A stretch of DNA of 64,000 nt from Clostridium sp. (GCA_018377235.1 JAGZZT010000015.1:1-64000), one strand, 5' to 3'; shown: positions 16,653 through 25,769, counted from the stretch's first letter. Translations and numbers: made by a program. Notes: generated by a model not told the origin, from the sequence alone.

Positions 16653-16682
16653 GCATATTTTTGGAACATTCTGCCTATAATA
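16653..16682 (+). promoter_or_regulatory. Candidate sporulation (sigma-F/G-like) promoter of yyaC
   Basis: GCATA (16653-16657), exactly 15 bp, then GCCTATAATA (16673-16682). This fits the Bacillus forespore consensus GYATA-N15-GGnnAnAnTR at all but one fixed position. A sigma-A reading is poor because no -35 lies at 17 bp from TATAAT. Bacillus yyaC is in the sigma-F regulon, which supports the call. Confidence 0.5.
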
Positions 16683-16723
16683 GAATTGGAAATAGATCAA
16701 TGAAAGCGACAGGCGGTTATGGA

Positions 16724-17353
16724 ATGAAGATATTAGAATGGATGTCAGTGAAGGACAGCCGAAATATTTATTATTTTAATTCAGACAGGAATTTTAAGGC
16801 AGAGGATTTTGCCGGGCGCCTGTATCGGATGATTGAGGAAGAAAAGGCGCGTCAGGGGAAAAAGGGAGTAGTATTTCTCTGCATAGGGACGGACCGATCC
16901 ACAGGCGACAGCCTGGGGCCGCTGATTGGCTACAAGCTTCGCAGCATGGAGATTTCCAGGGCATCAGTATTTGGGACACTAGAACGCCCGGTTCATGCTA
17001 TGAATTTAGAGGGATATGCCCGTGTGATTAAAAACTGCTATCACGACTGTCTTGTGGTAGCGGTAGATGCCTCTGTGGGAAACAGGGAGCATGTGGGGTA
17101 TTTGACTCTGGGAAAGGGAGCTTTAAGACCTGGTCTGGGAGTCAGCAAGGAGCTGGGAGCTGTGGGAGATATTTTTATTACTGGAATTGTAGGAGGATGC
17201 AGCGGCTATGATCCCCTGATGCTTCAGAGCGTACGCCTGTCTGTGGTCATGAGAATGGCGGACTGTATCAGCAGAAGTATAGAATTAGTATATAAAGAAG
17301 CGTATGCTCCAGATTACACAGATGATAAGAATTGTCGAAAAATTTTGGGATAA
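16724..17353 (+). CDS. yyaC: Spore protease YyaC (DUF1256)
   Basis: About 209 residues. The core matches DUF1256/YyaC, a family related to the germination protease GPR: FLCIGTDRSTGDSLGPLIGYKL, a mid-protein VFGTLERPVHAMNLEGY, VVAVDASVGNREHVGYLTLGKGALRPGLGVSKELGAVGDIFITGIVGG. Made in the forespore in Bacillus, with an uncertain protease role. The start is not secure: MKILEWM at 16724 is chosen for its position after GGCGG, and an in-frame ATG lies at 16700. Presence of this gene indicates a spore former. Confidence 0.88.
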   Translation: MKILEWMSVKDSRNIYYFNSDRNFKAEDFAGRLYRMIEEEKARQGKKGVVFLCIGTDRSTGDSLGPLIGYKLRSMEISRASVFGTLERPVHAMNLEGYARVIKNCYHDCLVVAVDASVGNREHVGYLTLGKGALRPGLGVSKELGAVGDIFITGIVGGCSGYDPLMLQSVRLSVVMRMADCISRSIELVYKEAYAPDYTDDKNCRKILG

Positions 17354-17365
17354 TGCGGCGCTGAT

Positions 17366-17395
17366 TTGACAAGTTTTTTACAGGCTCTGTGATAT
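17366..17395 (+). promoter_or_regulatory. Sigma-A-like promoter of the LysM gene
   Basis: TTGACA (17366-17371), 18 bp, TGATAT (17390-17395). The leader that follows to the start codon is unusually GC-rich (17400-17485) with GGCAGC/GCTGCC pairing, so it is probably folded. Confidence 0.55.
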
Positions 17396-17506
17396 GATTG
17401 CCCGGATGGAAGCTGGCAGCGGCCCGGAAATGACCGGACTGCTGCCCCAAGCTGCCGCGGCCGGACAGGCCTTCGCGGCACGGAATAGACAAGCGGGGTG
17501 AATAAA

Positions 17507-18904
17507 ATGGGAGATTTATACGAGCCATTATCGAAGCTGCCGAAAAATATCAGGCAGATAGGAGACAGAGATGATACAGTAAGGCTGTACATAGAAGATT
17601 ATGTGAGCACTTATTTAAAACGCCTTTTTCCTTCCGGCGGGCAGGATCTAAGGGCGGGCCTGCTGCTTGGGACAGAGAGGACAGAGGACGGAGTCCCCTT
17701 CATTTTTGTGGACGGAGCCCTGGAAATGGAGGATGTGACGGCTGAGGGAGAAAAAGTAGAGTTTACAGAGGCGGCCTGGAAAAAGGCTTATCAAAGAATG
17801 GAGGAGTCCTTTCCCAGACGGACAGTGCAGGGATGGTTCCTGTGCGGAGCGCCTGGGTGTACGCTGAGTCCACTGAATTACTGGAAACAGCACGGACAGT
17901 ATTTTAGTGAAAAGAACCAGCTGATGTATTTAAACAGCGGCCTGGAAGGAGACGAGTCTGTCTATATTACTTCGGATGACGGCTTTTACCGCCTGAAGGG
18001 CTACAGTATTTATTACGACAAAAATCAGATGATGCAGGATTATATGATCTGCAGGAAGGACGTAAAACGGGTAGAATCCGGAGCTGGCGACCGGGTGATC
18101 CGTGATTTCAGAGAGAGAATGGAGGACAGAAAGAAGGAAGCGGTCAGCCAGAGACATACAGTCAGAAATTTAGGGATTTTATGCAGTACCATGTCCATGG
18201 TGATTCTGGCTGGAGGCGTGGCTATGATGAATAATTATCAGAAAATGCAGGAAATGGAAACTGTGCTGGTGTCAGTGCTTCCAGAGGGAGCCAGGCCCTG
18301 GGATCCGGAGACAGGAGAGCGGGAGGAAAGCGTCCCTGTAGTTGTAGAGGAAATTAAGGGACGGATTTATCCAAAGACAGAGGAGGAATCGAATCGTCTG
18401 GTGGGAAGCAGTGCAGGCGGAGAAAAAGGAGAAGAAATCATTAAAATGGAGCCGGAGCCAGAAAAAACGGCAGAATTCCAGGAGGAAACGGGACAGAACA
18501 CGAAAAAACAGGAAGCAGAAGACAGCACTCAGAAATCTGAAAGTCAGGAAACCGAACAGCAGGAAACGGAAAGCAAAAATCAGGAAACGGAAGGCCTGAC
18601 AGCGAAGACACAGGAATCAGGAAGCCAGGGAGACGGAAATTCAGAAATCCAGTCTCAGGAAACGAAGGAGGAGGCAGCAGCTGTCCCTGTCACAGACAAA
18701 AAGCCAGGCGGAACGTATGCGGTGGCAGATGGGGAAACTCTATATGGAATATGTTTTAAGCTTTACGGAAACGTCAATCATGTGAAGGATATCTGTGCTC
18801 TCAATGGAATGACAGATATGAACCACGTGACAGCCGGACAGAAGCTCATTCTTCCAGCAGATGTTCCTATAGCAGAAGAAATGAAGGATTTAGTCGAAGA
18901 ATAG
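17507..18904 (+). CDS. MPN/JAB-like plus LysM membrane protein
   Basis: About 465 residues. The N-terminal 180 residues look like an MPN/JAB fold: LLLGTERTEDGVPFIFVDGALEME, then VQGWFLCGAPGCTLSPLNYW. There the canonical metal-binding HxHPG of JAMM peptidases is replaced by CGAPG, so the domain is probably inactive. A transmembrane helix follows (about 223-240). Next comes a low-complexity Glu/Gln/Ser/Thr linker with repeated QETE units, and a C-terminal LysM domain (about 400-450, YAVADGETLYGICFKLYG ... AGQKLILP) that would bind peptidoglycan or spore glycan. ATG 17507 is preferred over GTG 17498 because GGGGTG lies 6 nt upstream. Confidence 0.72.
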   Translation: MGDLYEPLSKLPKNIRQIGDRDDTVRLYIEDYVSTYLKRLFPSGGQDLRAGLLLGTERTEDGVPFIFVDGALEMEDVTAEGEKVEFTEAAWKKAYQRMEESFPRRTVQGWFLCGAPGCTLSPLNYWKQHGQYFSEKNQLMYLNSGLEGDESVYITSDDGFYRLKGYSIYYDKNQMMQDYMICRKDVKRVESGAGDRVIRDFRERMEDRKKEAVSQRHTVRNLGILCSTMSMVILAGGVAMMNNYQKMQEMETVLVSVLPEGARPWDPETGEREESVPVVVEEIKGRIYPKTEEESNRLVGSSAGGEKGEEIIKMEPEPEKTAEFQEETGQNTKKQEAEDSTQKSESQETEQQETESKNQETEGLTAKTQESGSQGDGNSEIQSQETKEEAAAVPVTDKKPGGTYAVADGETLYGICFKLYGNVNHVKDICALNGMTDMNHVTAGQKLILPADVPIAEEMKDLVEE

Positions 18905-18937
18905 CGTTTGCCGTCCAGGCAGTAAAAAATTTAGTGA

Positions 18938-18991
18938 TATCTCCCACATTCTGTTGTATAATCGAAGATAGGATTGACAGAATGGGAGATA
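18938..18991 (+). promoter_or_regulatory. Inverted repeat flanking a promoter and covering a ribosome binding site
   Basis: TATCTCCCACATTCTGT (18938-18954) and ACAGAATGGGAGATA (18977-18991) are complementary except for a two-base bulge. TATAAT (18957-18962) lies in the loop, so transcripts begun here would lack the left arm. Read-through transcripts from the LysM gene would carry both arms and bury the GGGAG ribosome binding site of the next gene. Confidence 0.6.
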
Positions 18992-18996
18992 AGCAG

Positions 18997-20271
18997 ATGA
19001 GTAATATGGACTCTATGGACAGAGAACAGAAAAAGAAACGGCTGCGCCAGAGAATGATTAGTTCCCCGGGCGGACAAAACCAGGGCGGCGGCCGCGGACT
19101 GGACGAGGAGGAGATCGTCAGGAACGCAGAAGCTCATACCAGAAAGAAGAGAATTCGCATTTTTATCATCCTGGCGGTGCTGATTCTGGCAGCCGCCGCA
19201 GCGTTTTATTATTATCTTTATGTACGCAGGTATGAGAGCTATCGTGTGGCATGGGAAAAGCAGGTTCCAGCCAGTGAGAACGGCTTCGCCGGATATGAGG
19301 CATTTGGAAGCAATGTACTGAAATACACCAAGGACGGCGCCTCCTATATTGACGCCAGAGGAAAGATTGTGTGGTCCATCAGCTACCAGATGAAATCGCC
19401 GGTCTGCTATGTGAACGGTTCCTATGCCGTAATTGCGGACAGGCAGGGAAATTCCCTTTACATATGTAATCAGGAAGGGCAGAGAGGCCAGGCGGAGACA
19501 ACGCTTCCAATTCTGCGGGCTTCTATTTCAGCTCACGGCGTGACGGCGGTGCTTTTAGAGGACAGCACAGCCTCCTATATTTCTTTTTTTAAAGAGGATG
19601 GAAGCGAGCTGGACTGGCTCATAAAAACTGTCATGTCGAAGAGCGGATATCTGATGGATGTTTCTCTCTCACCAGAGGGAACTCAGGTTATGGTGTCCAA
19701 TGTGTACCTCCAGGACGGAATCATGGGAAACCGAGTGGCGTTCTATAACTTTTCCGAATATGGAAAGAGCTATCCGGATCGTCTGGTAGGCGGTTTTGAG
19801 GAGATGAAGGACAGCGTGATTCCAAGAGTGCGCTTCCTTAACGAGGATCATGCCTGCGCTTTCGGAACCGGCCAGATTGGCTTCTTTTCTCTGGAAAATC
19901 AGACCTCTCCGGCTCTTTCAGCCCATATCAAGCTGGAGGAAGAGATAAAGAGCGTCTGCTATTCCGACAAATATGTAGGGGTGGTAGTGGAAAATCCGGA
20001 AGGAGAGTCCGACTACCGGCTGGATGTTTACAGTGAGGGAGGAAAACTGAAATTCAGCAAGCCTGTAAGCTTTCAGTATAAAGAGATAGATATTGACGGG
20101 GATATGGTAATTCTGTATAATGAGAATTCGTGTGAGATCTATAATATGTCTGGAAAATGCAGGTTTTCCGGCTCATTTGATTTCACATTTTCCGCTGTCC
20201 GGGCGGGAAGAATGGAGAACGAGCTTATTTTCACCGGAGGGGACACTGTCAGAAGCATCCGGCTGAAATAA
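18997..20271 (+). CDS. DUF5711 family membrane-anchored protein
   Basis: About 424 residues. A charged cytosolic N-terminus (about 50 residues) is followed by one transmembrane helix (about 58-78, IFIILAVLILAAAAAFYYYL). A large extracytoplasmic domain then shows repeating beta-strand units, as in a WD/PQQ-type propeller. This is the DUF5711 layout common in Lachnospiraceae; the function is unknown. ATG 18997 has GGGAG 8 nt upstream; earlier in-frame starts lack one. It ends 44 bp before transketolase and may be cotranscribed with it. Confidence 0.78.
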   Translation: MSNMDSMDREQKKKRLRQRMISSPGGQNQGGGRGLDEEEIVRNAEAHTRKKRIRIFIILAVLILAAAAAFYYYLYVRRYESYRVAWEKQVPASENGFAGYEAFGSNVLKYTKDGASYIDARGKIVWSISYQMKSPVCYVNGSYAVIADRQGNSLYICNQEGQRGQAETTLPILRASISAHGVTAVLLEDSTASYISFFKEDGSELDWLIKTVMSKSGYLMDVSLSPEGTQVMVSNVYLQDGIMGNRVAFYNFSEYGKSYPDRLVGGFEEMKDSVIPRVRFLNEDHACAFGTGQIGFFSLENQTSPALSAHIKLEEEIKSVCYSDKYVGVVVENPEGESDYRLDVYSEGGKLKFSKPVSFQYKEIDIDGDMVILYNENSCEIYNMSGKCRFSGSFDFTFSAVRAGRMENELIFTGGDTVRSIRLK

Positions 20272-20315
20272 ACAATACACCTAAACACCAAATTTATTTT
20301 CAGGAGGTTATACAA

Positions 20316-22295
20316 ATGAATCAGATTGATACTCTCTCTATCAACGCTGTCAGAATTTTAGCTGCCGATGCGATTCAGAAGGCAAATTCCGGTCACCCGG
20401 GCCTTCCGCTGGGCTGTGCGCCTATCGGCTACGAGCTCTGGGCTCATCATTTAAATTACAACCCATCCAATCCGGACTGGGCAAACAGGGATCGCTTTAT
20501 TCTGTCCGGCGGCCATGGCTCCATGCTTCTGTACTCCCTTCTTCACCTGTTTAAGGTAGGAGACCTGACAAAGGAAGACCTGATGAATTTCCGTCAGGTA
20601 GGTTCTAAGACACCGGGACATCCAGAGTACGGCCATACAGTAGGAGTGGAGGCCACTACAGGACCTCTTGGCGCAGGTATGGGTATGGCAGTAGGCATGG
20701 CTATGGCAGAAGCTCATCTGGCCAGCGTATTCAATAAGGACGAGTACCCGGTGGTAGATCACTACACCTATGTGCTGGGCGGCGACGGCTGCATGATGGA
20801 GGGAATTTCCTCTGAGGCCTTTTCCCTGGCCGGAACACTGGGGCTGTCCAAGCTCATCGTACTCTACGATTCTAACAGGATTTCCATTGAGGGAAGCACT
20901 GATATCGCCTTTCGTGAGAATGTGGAGGAGCGTATGCGCGCCTTCGGCTTCCAGACAATTACAGTAGAAGACGGCAATAATATTGATTCTATCGCTATGG
21001 CGATTGAGGCTGCCAAGCAGGATACAGAGCGTCCGTCCTTCATTACTATTAAGACAGAGATCGGCTATGGCTGTCCGGCTAAACAGGGCAAGGCAAGCGC
21101 TCACGGCGAGCCTTTGGGAACGGAGAACGTAAAGGCTCTCAGAGAGAACTTAAACTGGCCTTATGAGGAGGCGTTCTTTGTACCAGAGGAGGTTTACAGA
21201 CATTTCGACGAGCTGTCCGCCGAGAAGGCAGAGGCAGAGGCTGCATGGAATGTGATGTTCGCCGCTTACTGCGAGGAATATCCGGAGATGGAGGCACTGT
21301 GGAACCAGTATCACAACGGAACGGCTGAAGATCTGTTAAACGACGATTCCTACTGGACAGCACAGGAGAAGGCTGAAGCCACCCGCTCCCTGTCCGGGAA
21401 AATTATCAATGTATTAAAGGACAGACTTCCAAACCTGATCGGAGGAAGCGCGGATCTGGCTCCTTCCAATAAGACATACATGGATGGAAAGGGCGATTTC
21501 TCCAAGGAGGACAGAAGCGGAAGAAACCTTCACTTCGGAGTAAGAGAGCTGGCGATGGCTGCCATTGGAAACGGTATGGCTCTCCACGGCGGTTTAAAGC
21601 CGTATGTGGCTACTTTCTTCGTATTCAGCGATTATGTGAAGCCTATGGCCCGTCTTTCCGCGCTGATGGGAACTCCGCTTACCTATGTGTTCACTCACGA
21701 TAGCATCGGAGTAGGAGAAGACGGCCCGACTCACGAGCCTATCGAGCAGCTGGCGGCTCTTCGGGCAATGCCGAACTTCCATGTATTCCGTCCCTGTGAT
21801 GCCACAGAGACACAGGCTGCATGGTACAGCGCTGTTACCTCCAGAACCACACCGACAGCCCTGGTGCTCTCCCGGCAGAATCTGGAGCCAATGAAGGGCA
21901 GCAGCAAGGAGGCGTTAAAGGGCGGCTATGTGCTGGAGGACTGCGAGGGAACTCCAGACGCTATCCTGATTGCCACAGGTTCCGAAGTGGGACTGGCTGT
22001 AAAGGCAAAAGAAGAGCTTGAAAAGGACGGAATGAAGATCCGCGTGGTATCCATGCCGTGTATGGACCTCTTTGAGGAGCAGAGCGCCGAGTACAGAGAG
22101 TCCGTACTTCCGAAGGCAGTGAGAAAGAGAGTGGCTGTGGAGGCCCTTGGAAGCTTCGGATGGGAGAGATACACAGGCCTTGATGGCGCCATCGTCTCCA
22201 TGAAGGGCTTCGGAGCCAGCGGCCCGGCGGCACAGCTGTTCGAGAAGTTCGGATTTACCGTTGAGAACGTGGTAAATACGGTGAAGAGCCTGTAG
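20316..22295 (+). CDS. tkt: Transketolase
   Basis: A 659-residue single-chain transketolase of the pentose phosphate pathway, using thiamine pyrophosphate to move two-carbon units between sugar phosphates. Domains in order: N-terminal TPP domain with GHPGLPLGCAPI and the GDG...N motif (GGDGCMMEGISSEA ... YDSNRISIEG), pyrimidine domain with SADLAPSNKT, FGVRELAMAAIGNGMA and GEDGPTHEPIEQL, and a C-terminal domain. Codons are the most GC-rich and regular in the window, as for a highly expressed gene. AGGAGG lies 8 nt before the ATG and a hairpin terminator follows. Confidence 0.97.
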   Translation: MNQIDTLSINAVRILAADAIQKANSGHPGLPLGCAPIGYELWAHHLNYNPSNPDWANRDRFILSGGHGSMLLYSLLHLFKVGDLTKEDLMNFRQVGSKTPGHPEYGHTVGVEATTGPLGAGMGMAVGMAMAEAHLASVFNKDEYPVVDHYTYVLGGDGCMMEGISSEAFSLAGTLGLSKLIVLYDSNRISIEGSTDIAFRENVEERMRAFGFQTITVEDGNNIDSIAMAIEAAKQDTERPSFITIKTEIGYGCPAKQGKASAHGEPLGTENVKALRENLNWPYEEAFFVPEEVYRHFDELSAEKAEAEAAWNVMFAAYCEEYPEMEALWNQYHNGTAEDLLNDDSYWTAQEKAEATRSLSGKIINVLKDRLPNLIGGSADLAPSNKTYMDGKGDFSKEDRSGRNLHFGVRELAMAAIGNGMALHGGLKPYVATFFVFSDYVKPMARLSALMGTPLTYVFTHDSIGVGEDGPTHEPIEQLAALRAMPNFHVFRPCDATETQAAWYSAVTSRTTPTALVLSRQNLEPMKGSSKEALKGGYVLEDCEGTPDAILIATGSEVGLAVKAKEELEKDGMKIRVVSMPCMDLFEEQSAEYRESVLPKAVRKRVAVEALGSFGWERYTGLDGAIVSMKGFGASGPAAQLFEKFGFTVENVVNTVKSL

Positions 22296-22308
22296 AATAA
22301 TAGATAAA

Positions 22309-22364
22309 GAAAAGGACATTTTTCAGCTTTTTAATTTATGGAAGCAGGAGAATGTCCTTTTTAG
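22309..22364 (+). terminator. Intrinsic terminator after transketolase
   Basis: AAAAGGACATTTTTC and GAATGTCCTTTTT pair across a loop of about 28 nt, followed by T-rich sequence, 14 bp after the tkt stop. Confidence 0.75.
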
Positions 22365-22429
22365 TGTTTGAACAGAGTTTTCGGCAGTCAGCAGGAGAGT
22401 ATGGCCTGCTGGCCTTTTTTATGAATTTT

Positions 22430-23353
22430 TCAAGTTTCCGATTTTAGTCCCAGATAAGTCTGGCGAATAACCTCGCCCAGGGCTGAGGTAGCCTTAGAGC
22501 GGTAGCCGCCAGCCGGATAGGTGAGCGCAAGATCCAGAAAGACTCCGTCTGGTCCGATCCGGAGATACTTTGCCGGCTCATGAGCCGGGATGCAGGAGCG
22601 GTAGGTAGCTGCCAGCCCCAGCCCGGCTCTGGCCATGGCGGCTGCCATGGGAGCGGAGATCTGAGAACTTGAAACATTTGGCTCTGTCCCTGATTTTAGA
22701 AGCTCTCTGCGAAGCATTTTTCCAAGAACCGTGCCAGGAGAACCGAGAATATAGGTGAAATCTTTTGTATCTCTCAGATCAATCCACTGTTCGCCGGGCA
22801 TTTCTTCACATGGATGGGCGAAGGCCAGCACAGGATGGTTTACAGACGCTGCCAGGACGATTTCATCCTTCATCAGAAAATCACAGCTGTGTTTGATTTT
22901 TTCAGAGGGAGCTGCGATAAGGGCAATGTCCAGCAGGCCTTTTAAAATTCGATCCTCCAGATCCCAGCTGTCCAGTTCTGTGATTTCCACCTGGATCTGG
23001 GGATAGGAGGACTGAAAACGTTTCAGAACAGGAGGCAGAAGATAGGTCCCGCGAAAGGAGCTGATGCCGAACTCTACTTTTCCGCCTTTGAGCCCTTCAA
23101 TATCCCACACCTCACTTTGCGCCAGCCGATAGTGATTTAAAATCTGCCTGGCATGGGAGATAAATACGCTTCCTGACGGAGTGGGCCGGACACCCCGGGA
23201 GGTTCGTACAAAAATAGGAGTTCCCAGTTCTGATTCATACAGGGAGAGAGCCTGGCTTAGACTTGACTGAGCCATAAACAGTTTTTCAGCAGCGGCAGAG
23301 ATGCTGCCTGCGTCTGCAATTGTGATGATATACGTCAGTTCTTTCATGTCCAT
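22430..23353 (-). CDS. LysR-type transcriptional regulator
   Basis: A 307-residue protein with the LysR winged helix-turn-helix in the first 60 residues (ISAAAEKLFMAQSSLSQALSLYESELGTPIFVRT) and a periplasmic-binding-protein-like effector domain (about 90-300). It is transcribed divergently from the DUF6282-carrier unit that starts at 23519. In LysR systems this layout usually means it controls the divergent genes and itself. GGAGG lies 7 nt before the start on the minus strand. The effector is unknown, but a carboxylic acid is likely given the neighbours (inference). Confidence 0.92.
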   Translation of the reverse strand: MDMKELTYIITIADAGSISAAAEKLFMAQSSLSQALSLYESELGTPIFVRTSRGVRPTPSGSVFISHARQILNHYRLAQSEVWDIEGLKGGKVEFGISSFRGTYLLPPVLKRFQSSYPQIQVEITELDSWDLEDRILKGLLDIALIAAPSEKIKHSCDFLMKDEIVLAASVNHPVLAFAHPCEEMPGEQWIDLRDTKDFTYILGSPGTVLGKMLRRELLKSGTEPNVSSSQISAPMAAAMARAGLGLAATYRSCIPAHEPAKYLRIGPDGVFLDLALTYPAGGYRSKATSALGEVIRQTYLGLKSET

Positions 23354-23518
23354 AAAGGAACCTCCACTTCCTTATCGGTTTTTTCGATATCTTATATAAT
23401 AAAAATTACATTTCTCCGATATTATTTTCTAGTGTATAATAAAAAATATCTAAAAGCAATCCGGATTTGAAGATAAAATTATACAATGTGTCTTGTGACA
23501 TGATGGAGGGAGAAAAAG
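23354..23518 (+). promoter_or_regulatory. Divergent control region with LysR-type operator candidates
   Basis: ATCG (23374) and CGAT (23385) form an interrupted dyad. CGATAT also recurs at 23385 and 23418 with A/T-rich tails, and TATAAT at 23435-23440 is a -10 candidate for the rightward genes. LysR proteins typically bind T-N11-A dyads in such gaps. The exact sites are not certain. Confidence 0.45.
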
Positions 23519-24388
23519 ATGAGCAGCAGTCTGATGAAAGGCGTGATCGATATGCACGTCCATTCTAACCCGGATTTACGGCTCAGAGCCTACGATGATT
23601 TTGAGCTGATGGAGGCTGGAATCAGAGTGGGAGCCAGGGGAATTGTAATTAAAACTCACCAGGGAAGCACGGCGGAGAGGGCGTATCTGTGCAACCGGTA
23701 CAATGAGAGAATTCACGGAAAAACCAATGATTTTACTATGTTTGGAAGCATTACATTAAATCGTGTAGTAGGAGGAATCAACCCAAAAGCGGCAGAGGTA
23801 GCTTTAAAGCTGGGAGCAAAAGCTGTCTGGCTGCCAACACAGTCGGCCAGAAATCATATGGAAAAGGTGGGCCAGGATGCCAGCCAGTGTGCTGAGGTAG
23901 TGAAAGACGGAAAAATTGTGCCGGAGCTTTCAGATATCTTTCAGCTGGTGAAGGATTACGATGCTGTTCTTGGCACCGCCCACGTTTCTCCGAAAGAAGC
24001 GTTTATCGTTGTGGAGGAGGCCAGAAAGGCAGGCGTGAAAAAAATCGTCCTTACTCATCCTGAATGGTGGATCGTGGATATGAGCCTGGAGGATCAGCTT
24101 CGTATGGTGAAGGATTATGATGTGATTTTGGAGCGATGCTATGCCCAGAACATGGGAAACGGCCTTTATAAGAGCAATCTTGAAGAAAATCTGGTTATGG
24201 TAAAAGAAGCTGGATATAAAAATGTGATGGTATCCACAGATGGCGGACAGACGGAAAATCCTCACTGGGAGCTGGCTCTTGAAGAGTACATTCAGTTTCT
24301 TCTGGATGGAGGAATTCCGGAACAAGAGGTTTACTATATGACTCATACTATCCAGAGACAGCTTCTGGGAATCAGAGAGGAGGAATAA
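23519..24388 (+). CDS. DUF6282 family metal-dependent hydrolase-like protein, copy 1
   Basis: A 289-residue cytosolic protein with an amidohydrolase-like HxH near the N-terminus (DMHVHSNPD, His13 and His15), later His in GTAHVSPKEA, LTHPEWW and a terminal STDGGQTENPHWE, consistent with a TIM-barrel metal site. DUF6282 members have no assigned reaction that I know of. The gene is two bases from the start of the next (a MatC/SLC13-type carrier), so hydrolysis of an imported acid or its derivative is the natural guess. A related copy lies at 63380, again beside SLC13 carriers. GGAGGGAG precedes the ATG. Confidence 0.82.
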   Translation: MSSSLMKGVIDMHVHSNPDLRLRAYDDFELMEAGIRVGARGIVIKTHQGSTAERAYLCNRYNERIHGKTNDFTMFGSITLNRVVGGINPKAAEVALKLGAKAVWLPTQSARNHMEKVGQDASQCAEVVKDGKIVPELSDIFQLVKDYDAVLGTAHVSPKEAFIVVEEARKAGVKKIVLTHPEWWIVDMSLEDQLRMVKDYDVILERCYAQNMGNGLYKSNLEENLVMVKEAGYKNVMVSTDGGQTENPHWELALEEYIQFLLDGGIPEQEVYYMTHTIQRQLLGIREEE

Positions 24389-24390
24389 CC

Positions 24391-25704
24391 ATGCTCAGCA
24401 TTATGCTTGTAGCCTCGATTGCCCTGGCAGTTGTTCTGGGATATAAAACACAGATTAACACAGGCTTTTTCTGTATGGCCTTTGCATATCTGTTAGGATG
24501 CTTCGGATTGGGAATGAGTACAAAGGAGCTGATTGCATGCTGGCCTACCAGCACCATGTTTGTGATTTTGAGCGTATCCCTGTTTTATAACTTTGCGGCA
24601 GTAAATGGAACTCTGGAAAAAATGTCGTCCCATCTGCTTTATATGTGCAGAAAGTTCCCGGGAATGCTGCCATTTGCCCTTTTTTTTGTGGCGGTAGCTC
24701 TTTCTGTAATGGGAGCTGCTTATTTTACGGTACTGGCGTTTCTGGCTCCAATTACCATGATAATCTGCGAAGAGGCCAAAATGGATAAGCTTACTGGAGC
24801 AGTAGCCATTAACTGCGGCGCTCTGGCAGGAGGAAACTTTTCAACTGCAGCTTTAGGCGTAGTTTTCAGAGGACTGATGGAAACTGCCTATGAGGCAGAG
24901 CCGTCTCTTGCAGCACCTGATTCTTTTACAGAGGAAATGAAAATTTTCGCATTTTCCATTGTATTTTCTCTGATTCTTATCAGCGTGTTCCGTTTCGGTT
25001 TCCGTTCCAACCGCGGAATCGGAAAAGGCGTTGTATTTGAAAAACCGGCTGCTTTTGAGAAAAATCAGAAGGTAACTTTATATTTAATGCTTGCCATGAT
25101 GGCAGTAGTTCTTGTATTCCCGCTGTTAAAGCTGGCCCTTCCTCAGAATACTGTGATAAGCGCTGTCAGCGGAAAAATAGACGTAGGCCTGGTTGCTGTC
25201 TGCTTTGCAGTATTTGCTCTGCTTTTGAACCTGGCGCCTCAGAAGGAAGTGATTTCCCGTATTCCATGGAATACAATTTTGATGATAGCAGGAGCTGGAA
25301 TGCTGATTGCCGTAGCAGTAAAAGCTGGAACGATAGAAGCCCTTTCTGCTTGGATTGGCTCTAATGTGCCGACTCCGATGGTTCCGTTAGCTTTCAGCTT
25401 TGTGGGAGCTTTTATGAGCTTCTTCAGCTCTACTACAGGAGTAGTAGCGCCTGCCCTGTTCCCATTAATTCCGCCTCTGGCGGCAGCCACAGGTTTAAAC
25501 CCTGCAGCTCTTTTTGCATGCACGGTACTGGGTGCGCAGAGCAGCGCTATCAGCCCGTTTTCTTCTGGAGGAAGTCTGATTTTAGGTTCCGTGGGAAGCG
25601 AAGAGGACAGAAATCATCTGTTCAACCGTCTGCTCTTTATCGCCGTTCCGGTCAGCGTTATCTGCTGTGCTGTTTACAATCTGGCAGTAGCTGAACTTTT
25701 GTAA
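24391..25704 (+). CDS. SLC13/MatC-type carboxylate carrier
   Basis: A 437-residue protein with about 11-12 transmembrane segments in the two-fold layout of the ion transporter superfamily. The N-terminal segment resembles the MatC dicarboxylate carrier domain, and loops such as FFSSTTGVVAPALFPLIPPLA and SAISPFSSGGSLILG sit where substrate and sodium sites lie in relatives. It is coupled to the DUF6282 gene (2-bp gap) and followed by an isocitrate dehydrogenase-like gene, suggesting uptake of a di- or tricarboxylate (inference). Located in the cytoplasmic membrane. Confidence 0.82.
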   Translation: MLSIMLVASIALAVVLGYKTQINTGFFCMAFAYLLGCFGLGMSTKELIACWPTSTMFVILSVSLFYNFAAVNGTLEKMSSHLLYMCRKFPGMLPFALFFVAVALSVMGAAYFTVLAFLAPITMIICEEAKMDKLTGAVAINCGALAGGNFSTAALGVVFRGLMETAYEAEPSLAAPDSFTEEMKIFAFSIVFSLILISVFRFGFRSNRGIGKGVVFEKPAAFEKNQKVTLYLMLAMMAVVLVFPLLKLALPQNTVISAVSGKIDVGLVAVCFAVFALLLNLAPQKEVISRIPWNTILMIAGAGMLIAVAVKAGTIEALSAWIGSNVPTPMVPLAFSFVGAFMSFFSSTTGVVAPALFPLIPPLAAATGLNPAALFACTVLGAQSSAISPFSSGGSLILGSVGSEEDRNHLFNRLLFIAVPVSVICCAVYNLAVAELL

Positions 25705-25769
25705 GAACAGAAGCAGATTCAGAGGATAACCCAAAAGCACCTTATGAAGGAGCTTAGTTTCAGTATATC

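Noticed and set aside
20451..21104. Long minus-strand frames opposite transketolase
   Set aside because: They are mirrors of a highly biased GC-rich coding gene; the plus frame is a complete transketolase and no ribosome binding site supports the minus frames.
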